A DNA stretch of 64,000 bases from an unicellular cyanobacterium SU2 (GCA_002110465.1 NEED01000078.1:157325-221324); one strand, 5' to 3'; positions 54,223 to 63,280 are shown, numbered from the stretch's first letter. Made by a program: numbers and translations. The notes: generated by a model not told the origin, from the sequence alone.

Positions 54223-55875
54223 ATGGGGGAACTAACAACAGCCGAATTATTGGTTCAATGTCTAGAAAATGAGGGAGTGGAGTATATCTTTGGACTTCCT
54301 GGGGAAGAAAATCTCCATGTTCTCGAAGCGTTGAAGCATTCTTCGATCCAATTTATCACGACTCGTCACGAACAAGGGGCAGCCTTTATGGCCGATGTCT
54401 ATGGCAGACTGACGGGAAATCCAGGGGTCTGTCTATCTACTCTTGGGCCTGGGGCAACCAATCTGATGACAGGGGTGGCTGATGCTAATCTTGATGGTGC
54501 GCCGTTGGTAGCCATTACGGGACAGGTGGGAACTGATCGAATGCACATTGAGTCCCATCAGTACCTAGATTTAGTGGCTATGTTTGCTCCCGTGACGAAA
54601 TGGAATAAGCAGATTGTTCGTCCGAGTATTACGCCAGAAATTACTAGAAAAGCCTTTAAAATCGCAAAAAGTGAGAAACCAGGAGCGGTTCATATCGATT
54701 TACCTGAAAATATCGCCGCGATGCCCGCTGTTGGCCACCCCCTAAAGCGGGATAGTCAAGAAAAAACCTATGCTTCCTACCGAAGTTTAAATGCAGCAGC
54801 AATGGCTATTTCTAAAGCGAAAAATCCTTTGATTTTGGTAGGAAATGGCAGCATTCGCGCTCAAGCTAGTGAAGCGTTAACGGAATTTGCCACCACTTTG
54901 AATATTCCTGTGGTTAACACCTTTATGGGCAAAGGGGCGGTTCCTTATACCCACCCCTTAGCGTTATGGACCCTTGGGTTACAGCAACGAGATTTGATTA
55001 GCTGTGCCTTTGAAGGCTGCGATCTAGTGATTGCTGTAGGATACGATTTGATTGAATATTCTCCCAAAAAATGGAACCCTGAAGGCAACACGCCCATTAT
55101 CCATATCGGAATGGGACCTGCGGAAATTGACAGCAGCTATATTCCCTTAGTGGAAGTGGTAGGCGATATTTCTGACTCGTTGATGGATATCCTAAAACGG
55201 GCTGATCGCCAGGGAAAATCAACCGCAGTAGCTGCAGGGTTACGGGGGAAAATTGTCGCTGATTACGAACAGTATGCCCACGATGAAGGGTTTCCCATGA
55301 AACCCCAAAAAATTATTTATGATCTGCGTCAGGTGATGGGGCCTGAAGATATTGTGATTTCTGATGTGGGCGCGCATAAAATGTGGATTGCCCGTAATTA
55401 TCATTGTGATGCACCTAATACCTGTTTGATTTCTAATGGATTTGCCGCCATGGGGATTGCTATTCCAGGGGCGATCGCCGCTAAATTGGTTGATCCGACT
55501 AAGAAGGTGGTAGCTGTAACAGGAGACGGTGGGTTCATGATGAATTGTCAGGAATTAGAAACCGCTTTACGAGTGGGAACCCCTTTTGTTACCTTGATCT
55601 TTAATGACAATGGTTATGGGTTGATTGAATGGAAACAACTCAATCAATTCGGTGAATCAGCTTTTATTAAATTTAGCAATCCTGACTTTGTTAAATTGGC
55701 TGAAAGTATGGGCTTAAAAGGATATCGGGTTGAGTCGGCTGCTGATTTAATTCCTACTTTAAAAACCGCTTTAGAACAGGATGTCCCCGCCGTTATTGAC
55801 TGTCCCGTTGATTATGGTGAAAATCTTCGTTTCTCCCAAAAATCAGGTGACTTAAGCTGTCAAATTTGGGAATAA
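54223..55875 (+). CDS. ogdA: 2-Oxoglutarate decarboxylase (acetolactate synthase-like ThDP enzyme)
   Basis: 550 residues. ThDP enzyme: catalytic Glu in RHEQGAAFMADVYGR (about residue 50) and the ThDP/Mg motif GDGGFMMNCQELETA with NDNGYGLIEW. It resembles acetolactate synthase large subunits, but its position right after an SSADH gene matches the characterised cyanobacterial pair that converts 2-oxoglutarate to succinate semialdehyde and then succinate. No small regulatory subunit is adjacent, which fits a decarboxylase rather than an acetohydroxyacid synthase. A true acetolactate synthase activity is the alternative. Confidence 0.9.
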   Translation: MGELTTAELLVQCLENEGVEYIFGLPGEENLHVLEALKHSSIQFITTRHEQGAAFMADVYGRLTGNPGVCLSTLGPGATNLMTGVADANLDGAPLVAITGQVGTDRMHIESHQYLDLVAMFAPVTKWNKQIVRPSITPEITRKAFKIAKSEKPGAVHIDLPENIAAMPAVGHPLKRDSQEKTYASYRSLNAAAMAISKAKNPLILVGNGSIRAQASEALTEFATTLNIPVVNTFMGKGAVPYTHPLALWTLGLQQRDLISCAFEGCDLVIAVGYDLIEYSPKKWNPEGNTPIIHIGMGPAEIDSSYIPLVEVVGDISDSLMDILKRADRQGKSTAVAAGLRGKIVADYEQYAHDEGFPMKPQKIIYDLRQVMGPEDIVISDVGAHKMWIARNYHCDAPNTCLISNGFAAMGIAIPGAIAAKLVDPTKKVVAVTGDGGFMMNCQELETALRVGTPFVTLIFNDNGYGLIEWKQLNQFGESAFIKFSNPDFVKLAESMGLKGYRVESAADLIPTLKTALEQDVPAVIDCPVDYGENLRFSQKSGDLSCQIWE

Positions 55876-55876
55876 C

Positions 55877-55903
55877 TATAGGGTGGGTATAGCCCACCTT
55901 ATA
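55877..55903 (+). terminator. Terminator hairpin after ogdA
   Basis: TATAGGGTGGG (55877-55887) pairs with CCCACCTTATA (55893-55903), with one G-T wobble and a 5 nt loop, directly after the stop codon; CCGTTTT follows. Confidence 0.65.
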
Positions 55904-55955
55904 CCGTTTTCATCCCCTAAAAGGCAATTTAAAAAAAATATGACCTAGATTCTTA

Positions 55956-56333
55956 CTACATTATTGTGGCAATTTTAGACCACATTTTCATTACTTCTAG
56001 GAAAAAAACAGCAGGAGATAGATTTAAAAAATCCGCTAATCTTTGAATATGTTTCTTGTTTAGGTCTTGTTTACCATTAAGAACATCAGAAACAATAGAT
56101 TCAGTGTTGAAAACAGGAATAAGGTCTTTTTGTTTTAGCCCTCTTTCTGCAATCAGAGAATTATCGTAATATATTTTTGATTGAGTTGGGGTGATATTTT
56201 GTTGAACGCTAAAACGAGTTAAATCAATTTCATAAACTTGACCAACGCCTAAAGTATCAATAATAATTAAATCATCTTGGGACAGATCGAAATTGTTAAT
56301 CGTGTCATTACTATCAACAACAAATGTGTCCAT
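55956..56333 (-). CDS. Chimeric RTX fragment / HigA-type HTH frame
   Basis: 125 residues made of two unrelated parts. Residues 1-65 (DTFVVDSNDTINNFDLSQDD) resemble the end of an RTX/calcium-binding protein; the preceding bases also encode NGSDTLEGNTG in frame without a start. Residues 66-115 (RGLKQKDLIPVFNTESIVSD, KHIQRLADFLNLSPAVFF) are a HigA/HTH antitoxin-like segment. The last 11 residues are atypical. It looks like a recombination product; whether it is expressed is unknown, and no toxin gene is adjacent. Confidence 0.45.
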   Translation of the reverse strand: MDTFVVDSNDTINNFDLSQDDLIIIDTLGVGQVYEIDLTRFSVQQNITPTQSKIYYDNSLIAERGLKQKDLIPVFNTESIVSDVLNGKQDLNKKHIQRLADFLNLSPAVFFLEVMKMWSKIATIM

Positions 56334-56355
56334 CCCCGTATTACCCTCTAAGGTA

Positions 56356-56563
56356 TCACTTCCATTGATTAATCATTGATTCTACTTCAGATTCAGTCAA
56401 ATTATTTCTTGTAGCAACAGACTTTAAATCACTATTGACAACTTGTTTGGTAATATGTTGAGCATATTTTAAAGTATATTTTTGTCTTTTTTTCACAAAA
56501 TCCAACTCTTCGCTAAATGGTTTGGAGCAGAAATGTTGAATGTCGTTAGAAAACTTTACATAT
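56356..56563 (-). pseudogene. ISL3-family transposase remnant
   Basis: An open frame without a start encodes FCSKPFSEELDFVKKRQ and continues KYAQHITKQV, then LKSVATRNNLTESEVESMIN before a stop at 56356-56358. The FSEEL.FV..R..YT...A..I..QV pattern followed by a helix-turn-helix is typical of the N-terminal part of ISL3-type transposases. The DDE catalytic core and element ends are absent. Confidence 0.65.
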
Positions 56564-56630
56564 TAAATTAGACTAACCCTATGCTGCTGTAATTTCACCT
56601 TAACCAAATCAGTTTTCTGAACCAATAGAC

Positions 56631-56796
56631 CTAACTAATTTCTTGACACATATAAGCTTGAAGATAACGAAGTTTATCTAATATCCTTTTCCCAAATTCT
56701 TGAGGGATTTCTATTAGCTGTAAAATTAAATAAGCAATTAAACAACTATAGATTTGAATGCGAATACCATTTTCATTCTTTGTCATCAGTCTGTAT
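56631..56796 (-). pseudogene. IS4-type transposase C-terminal remnant
   Basis: A fragment encoding MTKNENGIRIQIYSCLIAYL, then IEIPQEFGKRILDKLRYLQAYM, ending at the stop 56631-56633. The ENGI.IQIY..LIAYL block is characteristic of the C-terminal end of IS4-like transposases in cyanobacteria. A stop codon lies just upstream, so only the C terminus remains. Confidence 0.6.
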
Positions 56797-56903
56797 TGCT
56801 ATTTTACTTTTCTACATTTTTTATATTTTTACCATTTTAGACAGATTTTTTCAGGCTTTTTTCTAACATTCAACATTTTTGGGTTTCGAGCATTTTTCAC
56901 ACT

Positions 56904-56997
56904 TATAGTCATTTCAAATAAGAATGATACAAAAATTGAGCTATGAAGACTATTATTACAAGCAGCAGGTGTCTCACTTTTAATTGAAATGACTATA
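56904..56997. mobile_element. Possible 94 bp MITE
   Basis: TATAGTCATTTCAA (56904-56917) and the exact reverse complement TTGAAATGACTATA (56984-56997) bound a 94 bp unit whose ends begin with TA. Could be a non-autonomous element with TA target duplication. Confidence 0.5.
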
Positions 56998-57253
56998 AAT
57001 TGCCTTCTATTAACTCTTAAATTTTTATTTGTTAGATATAGTTGAAAAATAGTATTTAAAAATATGGCAATTAATGAATATTTTACAAGCTCTATTTTTC
57101 TTTTTTTATCTCTATTTTTTGTTACTTTAATTTGATTTTTACGACTAACTACTGATTGATATATTTTGGCTCATTTTGTAATAAATAATCTACCCTTGCC
57201 ATAGCAGGTTGTTAGAAAATATTAAAATACTTATTAAAAGTGAGGATTGATAG

Positions 57254-58651
57254 ATGAACTCAGAGGACAGAGGATGGTTAACCAGGTTAAGACCAAAGAA
57301 AGTGGTTATCGTTTTAGGCAGTATTAGCTTATTAGTGGGTGTAACCATTTGGTTATTGCGAGACACCTTGAGAGGGGGAAGTTTTCGAGCCATCCTTGCT
57401 TTACCCCAAGCCCCTGGTATCACCGAAGGAACCCCTTTAACCTATCGGGGGGTTGAAGTGGGGAAAGTTTTGAGTCTTACCCCCAAGCCTGAAGGAGTAG
57501 CTGTAGAAGTGAAAATTTGGCCAAAAGATCGCCTAATTCCTAGTCAGTCTTCCCTTAAACCTCTTGAATTTGAAGGAAAAAAGGTTTTAAATATTACTCC
57601 GTTGGCTTCTTTGCCACCTGATGGTGTTCAAGCAAAACCCCTTGATGTGAACTGTGATCCCCAGTTAATTGTTTGTAGCACCGAGCGATCGCCAAATAGT
57701 GATATCAGTCTGGGTAGCTTACTACAAGCAGTCAATAGCATTCCAGACGTTAACAATAATGTCGCAAATATTAATCACGGAGTAGAAAATATTCAAAGTA
57801 GCCTCGAAGGAATCGATAAAATTAGTCAAGATGTTAGCCAACTTCTAGGAACACTCGATAAAAGTCAAACTCCTGCGAAAATTGAAGCTACTCTAGTTTC
57901 TGCTGAGCGAGCCGCTAAAGATATTAGTCAAGCAGCTAACAAAATTGGCCGACTCAGCGATACCGCCAATAGTTTACTACAAGAAGTGAAACAAACTAGG
58001 ACGATCGCCCGTGTCAACGCTACCCTCACTTCTGTTGAACAAGTCGCCGATCGCATCGATCTCTTCATAGCGTTTAACCAAAATAATGTGGCGAATACTC
58101 TGACAAATATAGGACAAACTAGCGAAGAATTGACCATCACCTTGCGTCAATTAAATGCGATCGCTCAAGAAATTCAAGAGAATGAGTTGCTCCAAAATGT
58201 CAACAATGATCAGTTATTGAATAATTTAGCGACCATCTCTGCTAATACCGCCGAACTATCCACAAAACTACTAGATTTTTCTACTCAATTTAATGACCCC
58301 CAAACGATTTTAAAACTTCAACAAATCCTAGATTCAGCCAGAACGATGTTTGAAAATGTTAATAAAATTACTTCTGATCTCGATGAATTGACAGGCAACC
58401 CTCAGCTACGAGAGGAGATCCGAAAACTTATTGAAGGGTTAAGTAACTTACTTTCTTCAACCCAATTTCTACAAGAACAAATTGCTTATAATCAATCCCT
58501 TGAGCAAGCTAAAAAAACACTAAAATATTCCTTATCCTCAACGCCTCAACTCACCACTAAAACACCTTCGTCTGTTCCTACCCTGTTACCAGTCAAACCC
58601 CTTAGAGATCTTCCCCAAAGCCGTCTCGAACAAGACGTAAACCCTCAGTAA
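57254..58651 (+). CDS. MlaD/Mce-domain membrane-anchored lipid transport protein
   Basis: 465 residues. One N-terminal membrane helix (KVVIVLGSISLLVGVTIWLL), an MCE domain at about 40-120 (LTYRGVEVGKVLSL, the typical YRGVxVGxV motif), then a long amphipathic/coiled-coil region, and a Pro/Thr-rich C terminus. MCE proteins form hexameric rings or tunnels that carry lipids between membranes; in cyanobacteria this relates to the Slr1045-type MlaE system. The MlaE permease and MlaF ATPase are not adjacent. Lipid transfer between plasma membrane and outer membrane or thylakoid is an inference from the family. Confidence 0.9.
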   Translation: MNSEDRGWLTRLRPKKVVIVLGSISLLVGVTIWLLRDTLRGGSFRAILALPQAPGITEGTPLTYRGVEVGKVLSLTPKPEGVAVEVKIWPKDRLIPSQSSLKPLEFEGKKVLNITPLASLPPDGVQAKPLDVNCDPQLIVCSTERSPNSDISLGSLLQAVNSIPDVNNNVANINHGVENIQSSLEGIDKISQDVSQLLGTLDKSQTPAKIEATLVSAERAAKDISQAANKIGRLSDTANSLLQEVKQTRTIARVNATLTSVEQVADRIDLFIAFNQNNVANTLTNIGQTSEELTITLRQLNAIAQEIQENELLQNVNNDQLLNNLATISANTAELSTKLLDFSTQFNDPQTILKLQQILDSARTMFENVNKITSDLDELTGNPQLREEIRKLIEGLSNLLSSTQFLQEQIAYNQSLEQAKKTLKYSLSSTPQLTTKTPSSVPTLLPVKPLRDLPQSRLEQDVNPQ

Positions 58652-58708
58652 AACAAAGGTTAATTTTCATGGTAGAATTTCACCGTAGAAGTTGATTAAA
58701 AAAGATAA

Positions 58709-59029
58709 ATGCTCTATTTTTTAGATTTTATCGTAGAATATCCTCCAAATATGACGCAAAAAGACCTATTTTCTATATGGTCAAAGGAAGCTGAAGCAGC
58801 ATTAGGGGCAAAAAAAGCAGGAATTGTGGTCGATCTCTGGAAATGTGTCGGCGAAAGGCGCGTCATCGCTATTGTGGATGTAGATTCTCCTGATACCCTC
58901 GATCAAATTACCTTTACTTTACCCATTATGAAGGCAATGGGGCAGCACGTGACTATTAAAGTTACACCTTTGCGTCGCTATGAAGACTTCGCCGCCGATG
59001 TCAATAAATGGTTGGAAGACGCTCAATAA
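58709..59029 (+). CDS. Muconolactone delta-isomerase-like protein
   Basis: 106 residues with the ferredoxin-like pattern of the MIase family: MLYFLDFIVEYPPNM at the start, WKCVGERRVIAIVDVDSPD and LPIMKAMGQHVTIKVTPL. In degraders the family isomerises muconolactone; in cyanobacteria no catechol pathway is expected, so the assigned name describes the fold, not the function. It may be on the transcript of the MCE-domain gene, 57 bp upstream. Confidence 0.82.
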   Translation: MLYFLDFIVEYPPNMTQKDLFSIWSKEAEAALGAKKAGIVVDLWKCVGERRVIAIVDVDSPDTLDQITFTLPIMKAMGQHVTIKVTPLRRYEDFAADVNKWLEDAQ

Positions 59030-59195
59030 TTTTTCAATCTATTTAAGCTTGCCAAAACCTGACCCTCATAAAAATATTTTAGTCAATTAAATTATAGCCA
59101 AAAAAAATGGGAATTGAGTAATTTAATGGTATAATATTCAGGAAGTTGGCTCAAATTGGCACAACCTTGATTAACCCTTAATTTAGATTGAGTAA

Positions 59196-59462
59196 GTGAA
59201 CTGGTATTTAGTTTCTGTCCGTCCCAATAAACGTGATTTATTCTTAAAGCATTTAGACTTTATCATTAACAAAAATCAGCTAGGAGAATTATTTCTTGAT
59301 AGAATCTCTCCCACTGATCCAATGTACAAAGATATGGTTTTGATTCAAGTCAGTAACCTAAGGTCAGCGCAAACTCAATTAAGAACAATTGACAATTTTC
59401 AACGGATAGAACCAAGAGCATTAACCGAAAAGCAGCTAGGTCAATTTTTAGGTAAAAAATAA
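59196..59462 (+). CDS. Small protein with NusG N-terminal-like fold
   Basis: 88 residues with a GTG start at 59196. The beginning, MNWYLVSVRPNKRDLFLKHL, resembles the NGN domain of NusG, where WYxVxxRPxxE is common, but the KOW domain is absent and the protein is too short to be NusG. The C terminus is basic (RIEPRALTEKQLGQFLGKK). A cyanobacterial unknown family; no further function can be supported. Confidence 0.68.
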   Translation: MNWYLVSVRPNKRDLFLKHLDFIINKNQLGELFLDRISPTDPMYKDMVLIQVSNLRSAQTQLRTIDNFQRIEPRALTEKQLGQFLGKK

Positions 59463-59643
59463 CTAACCTGAGTTCGGTGTGAGGATACTTCACATTTGTT
59501 CAGCACAAGGTTGGAAAGTTTTTCATGAGATAATGAGAGTTGAAAACTCCTAATTTTGACAAATTATTTATACATTTCTTTATATCGAATTCAGGTAACC
59601 AAGAATTAGGAGAGATAAAAAATTAAGCAGTTTTTAAACTATT

Positions 59644-59664
59644 AACTATCAACTATCAACTATC
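59644..59664. repeat. AACTATC heptamer array at the end of the TrmH-like gene
   Basis: Three perfect copies of AACTATC. On the minus strand this is GATAGTT, the same family as the array before rnc. The array runs into the 3' end of the methyltransferase gene and supplies its last codons and stop. Confidence 0.85.
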
Positions 59665-60441
59665 AACTCGTTGACGTTTTCCTTCGTATAAAAGTAAAGC
59701 ACAGGCGATCGCTACATTTAATGACTCGACTCCTTTTCCTAAAGGAATACTAACAAATTTATCGGCTAAAGTAACTAATTCTTGGGATAATCCTGCCCCT
59801 TCATTTCCCAGTAAAATTAGAGTAGGTTGGGTTAAATCTATCTCCCAATAAGATTGGGTGGCGGTGGGTAAAGTTGCAATGACTTGCACTCCTGTTTGTT
59901 GATAATTTTTAATCACAGTAGATAAATCAGCACTTACCATCATCGGAACATGAAACCAAGCACCCGCAGAACTTCTTAACACTTTGGGGTTATCCACTTC
60001 AACACTATTATCACTCAACCAAATTCCATCAACTTCCGTTGCTACAGCCGTCCGAATAATCGTTCCTAAATTCCCTGGATCTTGTAACTTTTCTAACACT
60101 AACCCTATCCGAAAATCAGCGATCGCTTCTTGAGTCCCTTGAGGAGGAACCATCGTTGCAATCACACCATCAGGATTAACAGTAGTTGCCATTGACTGTA
60201 GCACATCTGGGGTAACAAGTTCTATTCGTTGTGCTTTTTGAGAAATAACCCTCCACAATTGAGGATAACGCACTTGCCATTGTTCGGTAAAACATAACGT
60301 CACGAGGGAACAATTTGTCTGGGAAGCTGTCTCTAGTAAGTGAGTTCCTTCTAACAGCAACAGATTTTGTTCACGCCGTCCTTTAGTACGATGTAACTTT
60401 CTAATCTGCTTAACAAGAGGGTTTCTAACGCTGGTAATCAT
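59656..60441 (-). CDS. TrmH-family (SPOUT) RNA 2'-O-methyltransferase
   Basis: 261 residues. SPOUT motifs: LEKLQDPGNLGTIIRTA (motif 1), LLGNEGAGLSQE (motif 2) and SIPLGKGVESLNVAIACALL (motif 3), which form the knotted SAM site. N-terminal substrate-binding domain (NPLVKQIRKL, LLLEGTHLL). It 2'-O-methylates rRNA or tRNA; the target cannot be read. The C-terminal VDS and stop codon fall inside a heptamer repeat array, so the exact C terminus may vary between strains. Confidence 0.93.
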   Translation of the reverse strand: MITSVRNPLVKQIRKLHRTKGRREQNLLLLEGTHLLETASQTNCSLVTLCFTEQWQVRYPQLWRVISQKAQRIELVTPDVLQSMATTVNPDGVIATMVPPQGTQEAIADFRIGLVLEKLQDPGNLGTIIRTAVATEVDGIWLSDNSVEVDNPKVLRSSAGAWFHVPMMVSADLSTVIKNYQQTGVQVIATLPTATQSYWEIDLTQPTLILLGNEGAGLSQELVTLADKFVSIPLGKGVESLNVAIACALLLYEGKRQRVDS

Positions 60442-60478
60442 TGGGGTTTTCTAACACTTACCCTCGATTTTAACCTGA

Positions 60479-60562
60479 TGCGGAACTCGGGACTTGAACC
60501 CGAAAGTCCTTGCGGACACTAGAATCTGAATCTAGCGCGTCTACCAATTCCGCCAGTCCCGC
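60479..60562 (-). tRNA. tRNA-Leu (anticodon CAG)
   Basis: 84 nt on the minus strand. The acceptor GCGGGAC pairs with GTTCCGC (one G-U). The anticodon arm is CTAGA-TTCAGAT-TCTAG with CAG at positions 34-36. The long variable arm has stem GTCC-GCAA-GGAC, and the T arm TCGGG-TTCAAGT-CCCGA is complete. Discriminator A is present; CCA is not encoded. Class II structure and anticodon give Leu reading CUG. Confidence 0.96.
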
Positions 60563-60782
60563 AATTAAGTAACCAGCTTTTGATCGTAGTAAATTTTACG
60601 AACTAAGTCAAGTATCTAAAGCTCCAGATATGAGTAATTTTCGATCAAGCCAACGATGAATTTACGAAACTTAATCTAGACTTTTTTAAGGATTCAGGTT
60701 AAATTGTAAACGAATTTTAACTAAACACTATAATCTCTTATAGTTTTTAGAAAATACAACCATAAAATCTAAGTATATCTTA

Positions 60783-62120
60783 ATGCCTATGCCCTCCCAT
60801 CCTGAAGAAAACCAACCCGTCTTAGAAATCTGGGGTCAAACACCCCTCAAAGGAGAAGTTACCATTAGTGGAGCTAAAAACTCTGCCCTTGCTTTAATGG
60901 CAGGTTCTCTTTTATGTTCGGAAGACTGTCGCCTGAGAAATCTTCCCTCGTTGGTTGATGTCAACCGCATGACCCAAGTTTTGGCAGCATTAGGGGTTAA
61001 GCTTCAAAGAAACGGTGATATTTTGGACATCAACGCCCAAGATATTGGAAAATCTCAAGCTCCCTATGAATTAGTGTCCCAATTGCGGGCGAGTTTCTTT
61101 GTCATCGGTCCATTATTAGCCCGTTTAGGCATGACCCGTGTCCCATTACCAGGCGGCTGTGCCATCGGAGCAAGACCCGTGGATCTCCATGTACGGGGGT
61201 TGCAAGCCATGGGAGCGGATGTTCGCATCGAGCATGGAGAGGTTCATGCCTGTGTTAAAGGAAGTCGTAACCGCTTAACCGGAGCCAAGATTTATTTAGA
61301 CTATCCGAGTGTGGGTGCCACAGAAACAATTATGATGGCCGCAACATTAGCTGATGGCGAAACCATCATTGAAAATGCAGCCCAGGAACCTGAAATCATT
61401 GATTTGGCCAATTTCTGCTGTTCTATGGGAGCCAAGATAAAAGGAGCCGGAACCAATAAGATTATTATCTCTGGGGTTGAGCGGTTACACAGTACAGACT
61501 ATTGTGTAATTCCTGATCGCATTGAAGCAGGAACCTTTTTAGTGGCTGGAGCCATTACTCAGTCGGAAATTAGTCTGTTTCCTGTAGTTCCTGAACATTT
61601 AGCCTCAGCGATCGCCAAATTGCGAGCGATCGGCCCTCAAGTGGTCATAGAAGAACCTAATCGCTTACGTGTAATTCCTGCACCGTTACGGGCAACGGAT
61701 CTTGAAACCTTACCCTTTCCTGGGTTTCCCACGGATATGCAAGCCCAATTTATGGCTTTGTTAACCCTCAGTGAAGGCAACAGTGTCATCACCGAAACCG
61801 TGTTTGAAAATCGTCTGCGCCACGTGGCCGAGTTGCAACGAATGGGAGCAGATATCCGCGTTAAAGGTAATATTGCGCTAGTACGAGGGGTTCCTTTCCT
61901 TTCTGGTGCGCCCGTCATGGCAACAGATTTACGAGCTTCTGCTGCTTTAGTATTAGCTGGTTTAGCGGCTCACGGAAAGACCGTAGTACAAGGGTTACAC
62001 CATTTAGATCGTGGTTACGATAATTTGGAAGCAAAGTTACGTCAATTAGGGGCTAACCTTCGTCGGGTTAACGAGACTTCTGAAGAGGAGTTAACTCCCT
62101 ATTCAACAGTTAGTAAGTAG
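60783..62120 (+). CDS. murA: UDP-N-acetylglucosamine 1-carboxyvinyltransferase
   Basis: 445 residues. [15 protein letters not shown] holds the conserved Lys and Asn, and [13 protein letters not shown] the catalytic Cys (fosfomycin target). [15 protein letters not shown] and [13 protein letters not shown] lie near the end. It transfers enolpyruvate from PEP to UDP-GlcNAc, the first committed step of peptidoglycan synthesis. There is a short N-terminal extension before [14 protein letters not shown]; a second ATG at codon 3 (60789) is possible. Monocistronic, with a terminator at 62282. Confidence 0.96.
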   Translation: MPMPSHPEENQPVLEIWGQTPLKGEVTISGAKNSALALMAGSLLCSEDCRLRNLPSLVDVNRMTQVLAALGVKLQRNGDILDINAQDIGKSQAPYELVSQLRASFFVIGPLLARLGMTRVPLPGGCAIGARPVDLHVRGLQAMGADVRIEHGEVHACVKGSRNRLTGAKIYLDYPSVGATETIMMAATLADGETIIENAAQEPEIIDLANFCCSMGAKIKGAGTNKIIISGVERLHSTDYCVIPDRIEAGTFLVAGAITQSEISLFPVVPEHLASAIAKLRAIGPQVVIEEPNRLRVIPAPLRATDLETLPFPGFPTDMQAQFMALLTLSEGNSVITETVFENRLRHVAELQRMGADIRVKGNIALVRGVPFLSGAPVMATDLRASAALVLAGLAAHGKTVVQGLHHLDRGYDNLEAKLRQLGANLRRVNETSEEELTPYSTVSK

Positions 62121-62281
62121 GTGATAAGTTTGTAGTAAGTTTTTGAGAGCAAGAAAGTGTTAAACAATCTGATGCTCAAGCCTAAACTCACCAACTTTTC
62201 TATTTTGACCAACACTCAGAGTAGGTTCCGTCGTTGGACGGTAGGGTAAACAATAGGAAAATAACTGATGGATGGGTTAAT

Positions 62282-62331
62282 GGTATTCTCCCTTATTTAT
62301 CCTAGATAATGGGCAGAATACCCTGTTTTTT
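62282..62331 (+). terminator. Intrinsic terminator downstream of murA
   Basis: GGTATTCT (62282-62289) pairs with AGAATACC (62315-62322), with further CCC/GGG pairing inside, followed by TTTTTT (62326-62331). It lies 160 bp after murA, so the mRNA may have a long 3' UTR, or a second short RNA ends here. Confidence 0.65.
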
Positions 62332-62465
62332 CTAATAAGTATGAGCAGTGTTCAGAAATTTAGAATAATCTCGTCTTTTTTGTACTGAGTTACCTAGTCT
62401 TACTGCATAAGAATTTAAGTTCTAATCTAGAGGTGAGTATAGAACCCTATAGCTGTTTATATCGT

Positions 62466-62651
62466 ATGAAAACACAACGACCTTTTGCTATTTTCATCAG
62501 CGATCGTGGAATTGAATTGACTTCTACTTCTCAAGTAAGTTCTTTTAAGAATTCTATTTTAGTTTGTTATGTAGATTCTCAACAAGCTGGAATAAGGATT
62601 GCCCATAGCCTTGCGATGAATAGAAATGAGCAGCTTTTTCAAGTTTGTTAA
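62466..62651 (+). CDS. Possible small protein, function unknown
   Basis: 61 codons from ATG 62466 (MKTQRPFAIFISDRGIELTS); a GTG at 62433 would add 11. No motif, signal peptide or clear ribosome binding site. Residue composition is plausible for a soluble protein, but this could be a chance frame. Confidence 0.3.
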   Translation: MKTQRPFAIFISDRGIELTSTSQVSSFKNSILVCYVDSQQAGIRIAHSLAMNRNEQLFQVC

Positions 62652-62741
62652 TATTGATTGAATTATTATTATTATTAAAAATTGTTTATTTTTTAACGTC
62701 TCTCTCAACCTTCTCATCATTTTTCAACGTACGGTGATTAA

Positions 62742-62948
62742 CTAACGACCAAATTTTTGAGCTTGAGCAACCAGTCCAGCACTCACGTAACGTCCATAGT
62801 TATCAAGACGATCTTGTTGTGCGGTGCGGGAAGGAGATACAAAGGTATCAACTAATCCAGCACTCATGAACATAACGGTAGCAGTAAGAATGATGTAGTT
62901 GCGGATGACAGTGATGTTTTCATTAGTGGTAGCTAGTTTAGTGAACAT
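62742..62948 (-). CDS. Small single-span membrane protein
   Basis: 68 residues with AGAGGTAA 8 nt before the ATG, which supports translation. One hydrophobic segment, NYIILTATVMFMSAGLVDTF (about 17-36), then a soluble C-terminal region (RLDNYGRYVSAGLVAQAQKF). It lacks the ExxNGR..M motif of high-light-inducible proteins. The size and topology suggest a small thylakoid or plasma-membrane subunit, but I do not recognise it. Confidence 0.65.
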   Translation of the reverse strand: MFTKLATTNENITVIRNYIILTATVMFMSAGLVDTFVSPSRTAQQDRLDNYGRYVSAGLVAQAQKFGR

Positions 62949-63280
62949 TTTAATTACCTCTGCTTTGTTTCAACACTTTTACTATATTGGGAACCCAGAG
63001 GTGATGTCAGTCCCAAAAACCATGTCTATTCAGGGTTTTAGCTGTTTCCCATTTCCTTGTATAAGTGGAATTAAGTAGAAATTTTTTCCATCCTCAAGAT
63101 AACTACCTCCCCTGAGAGTTTCCGTAACCTAGTCTGAAACTTTCCTGAGAGGAAGAAAAAACAGATTTTGAGGCGATCGCTCTTGACTAGGTTAAATAGT
63201 GTTAAATCACCTGGGAATATTCTGAAAAATCTTTTAGATATCTTCTATTGTGGAGATAGAATGATTAGCCCTAACTAAAT
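62949..63280. other. 332 bp divergent spacer
   Basis: Between the small membrane protein gene (minus) and the 187-residue unknown (plus). It must hold both promoters; TTGACT at about 63184-63189 is a -35-like box, with no good -10 at the standard spacing. Confidence 0.4.

Larger units (their letters stand above)
56334..57253. other. Decayed mobile-element island
   Basis: 920 bp of AT-rich sequence holding an ISL3-like transposase remnant, an IS4-like transposase remnant and a short inverted-repeat element. No intact gene. Confidence 0.65.

Noticed and set aside
54223..55875. Annotation of this gene as acetolactate synthase IlvB
   Set aside because: No IlvN partner, and its neighbour is succinate-semialdehyde dehydrogenase, the arrangement known for the 2-oxoglutarate decarboxylase pathway.
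56758..56946. 62-codon Phe/Tyr-rich plus-strand frame
   Set aside because: Extreme composition from AT-rich decayed DNA, overlapping the IS4-like remnant and the inverted-repeat element.
62742..62948. High-light-inducible (Hli/Scp) protein
   Set aside because: Size and single helix fit, but the chlorophyll-binding ExxNGRxAM motif is missing.
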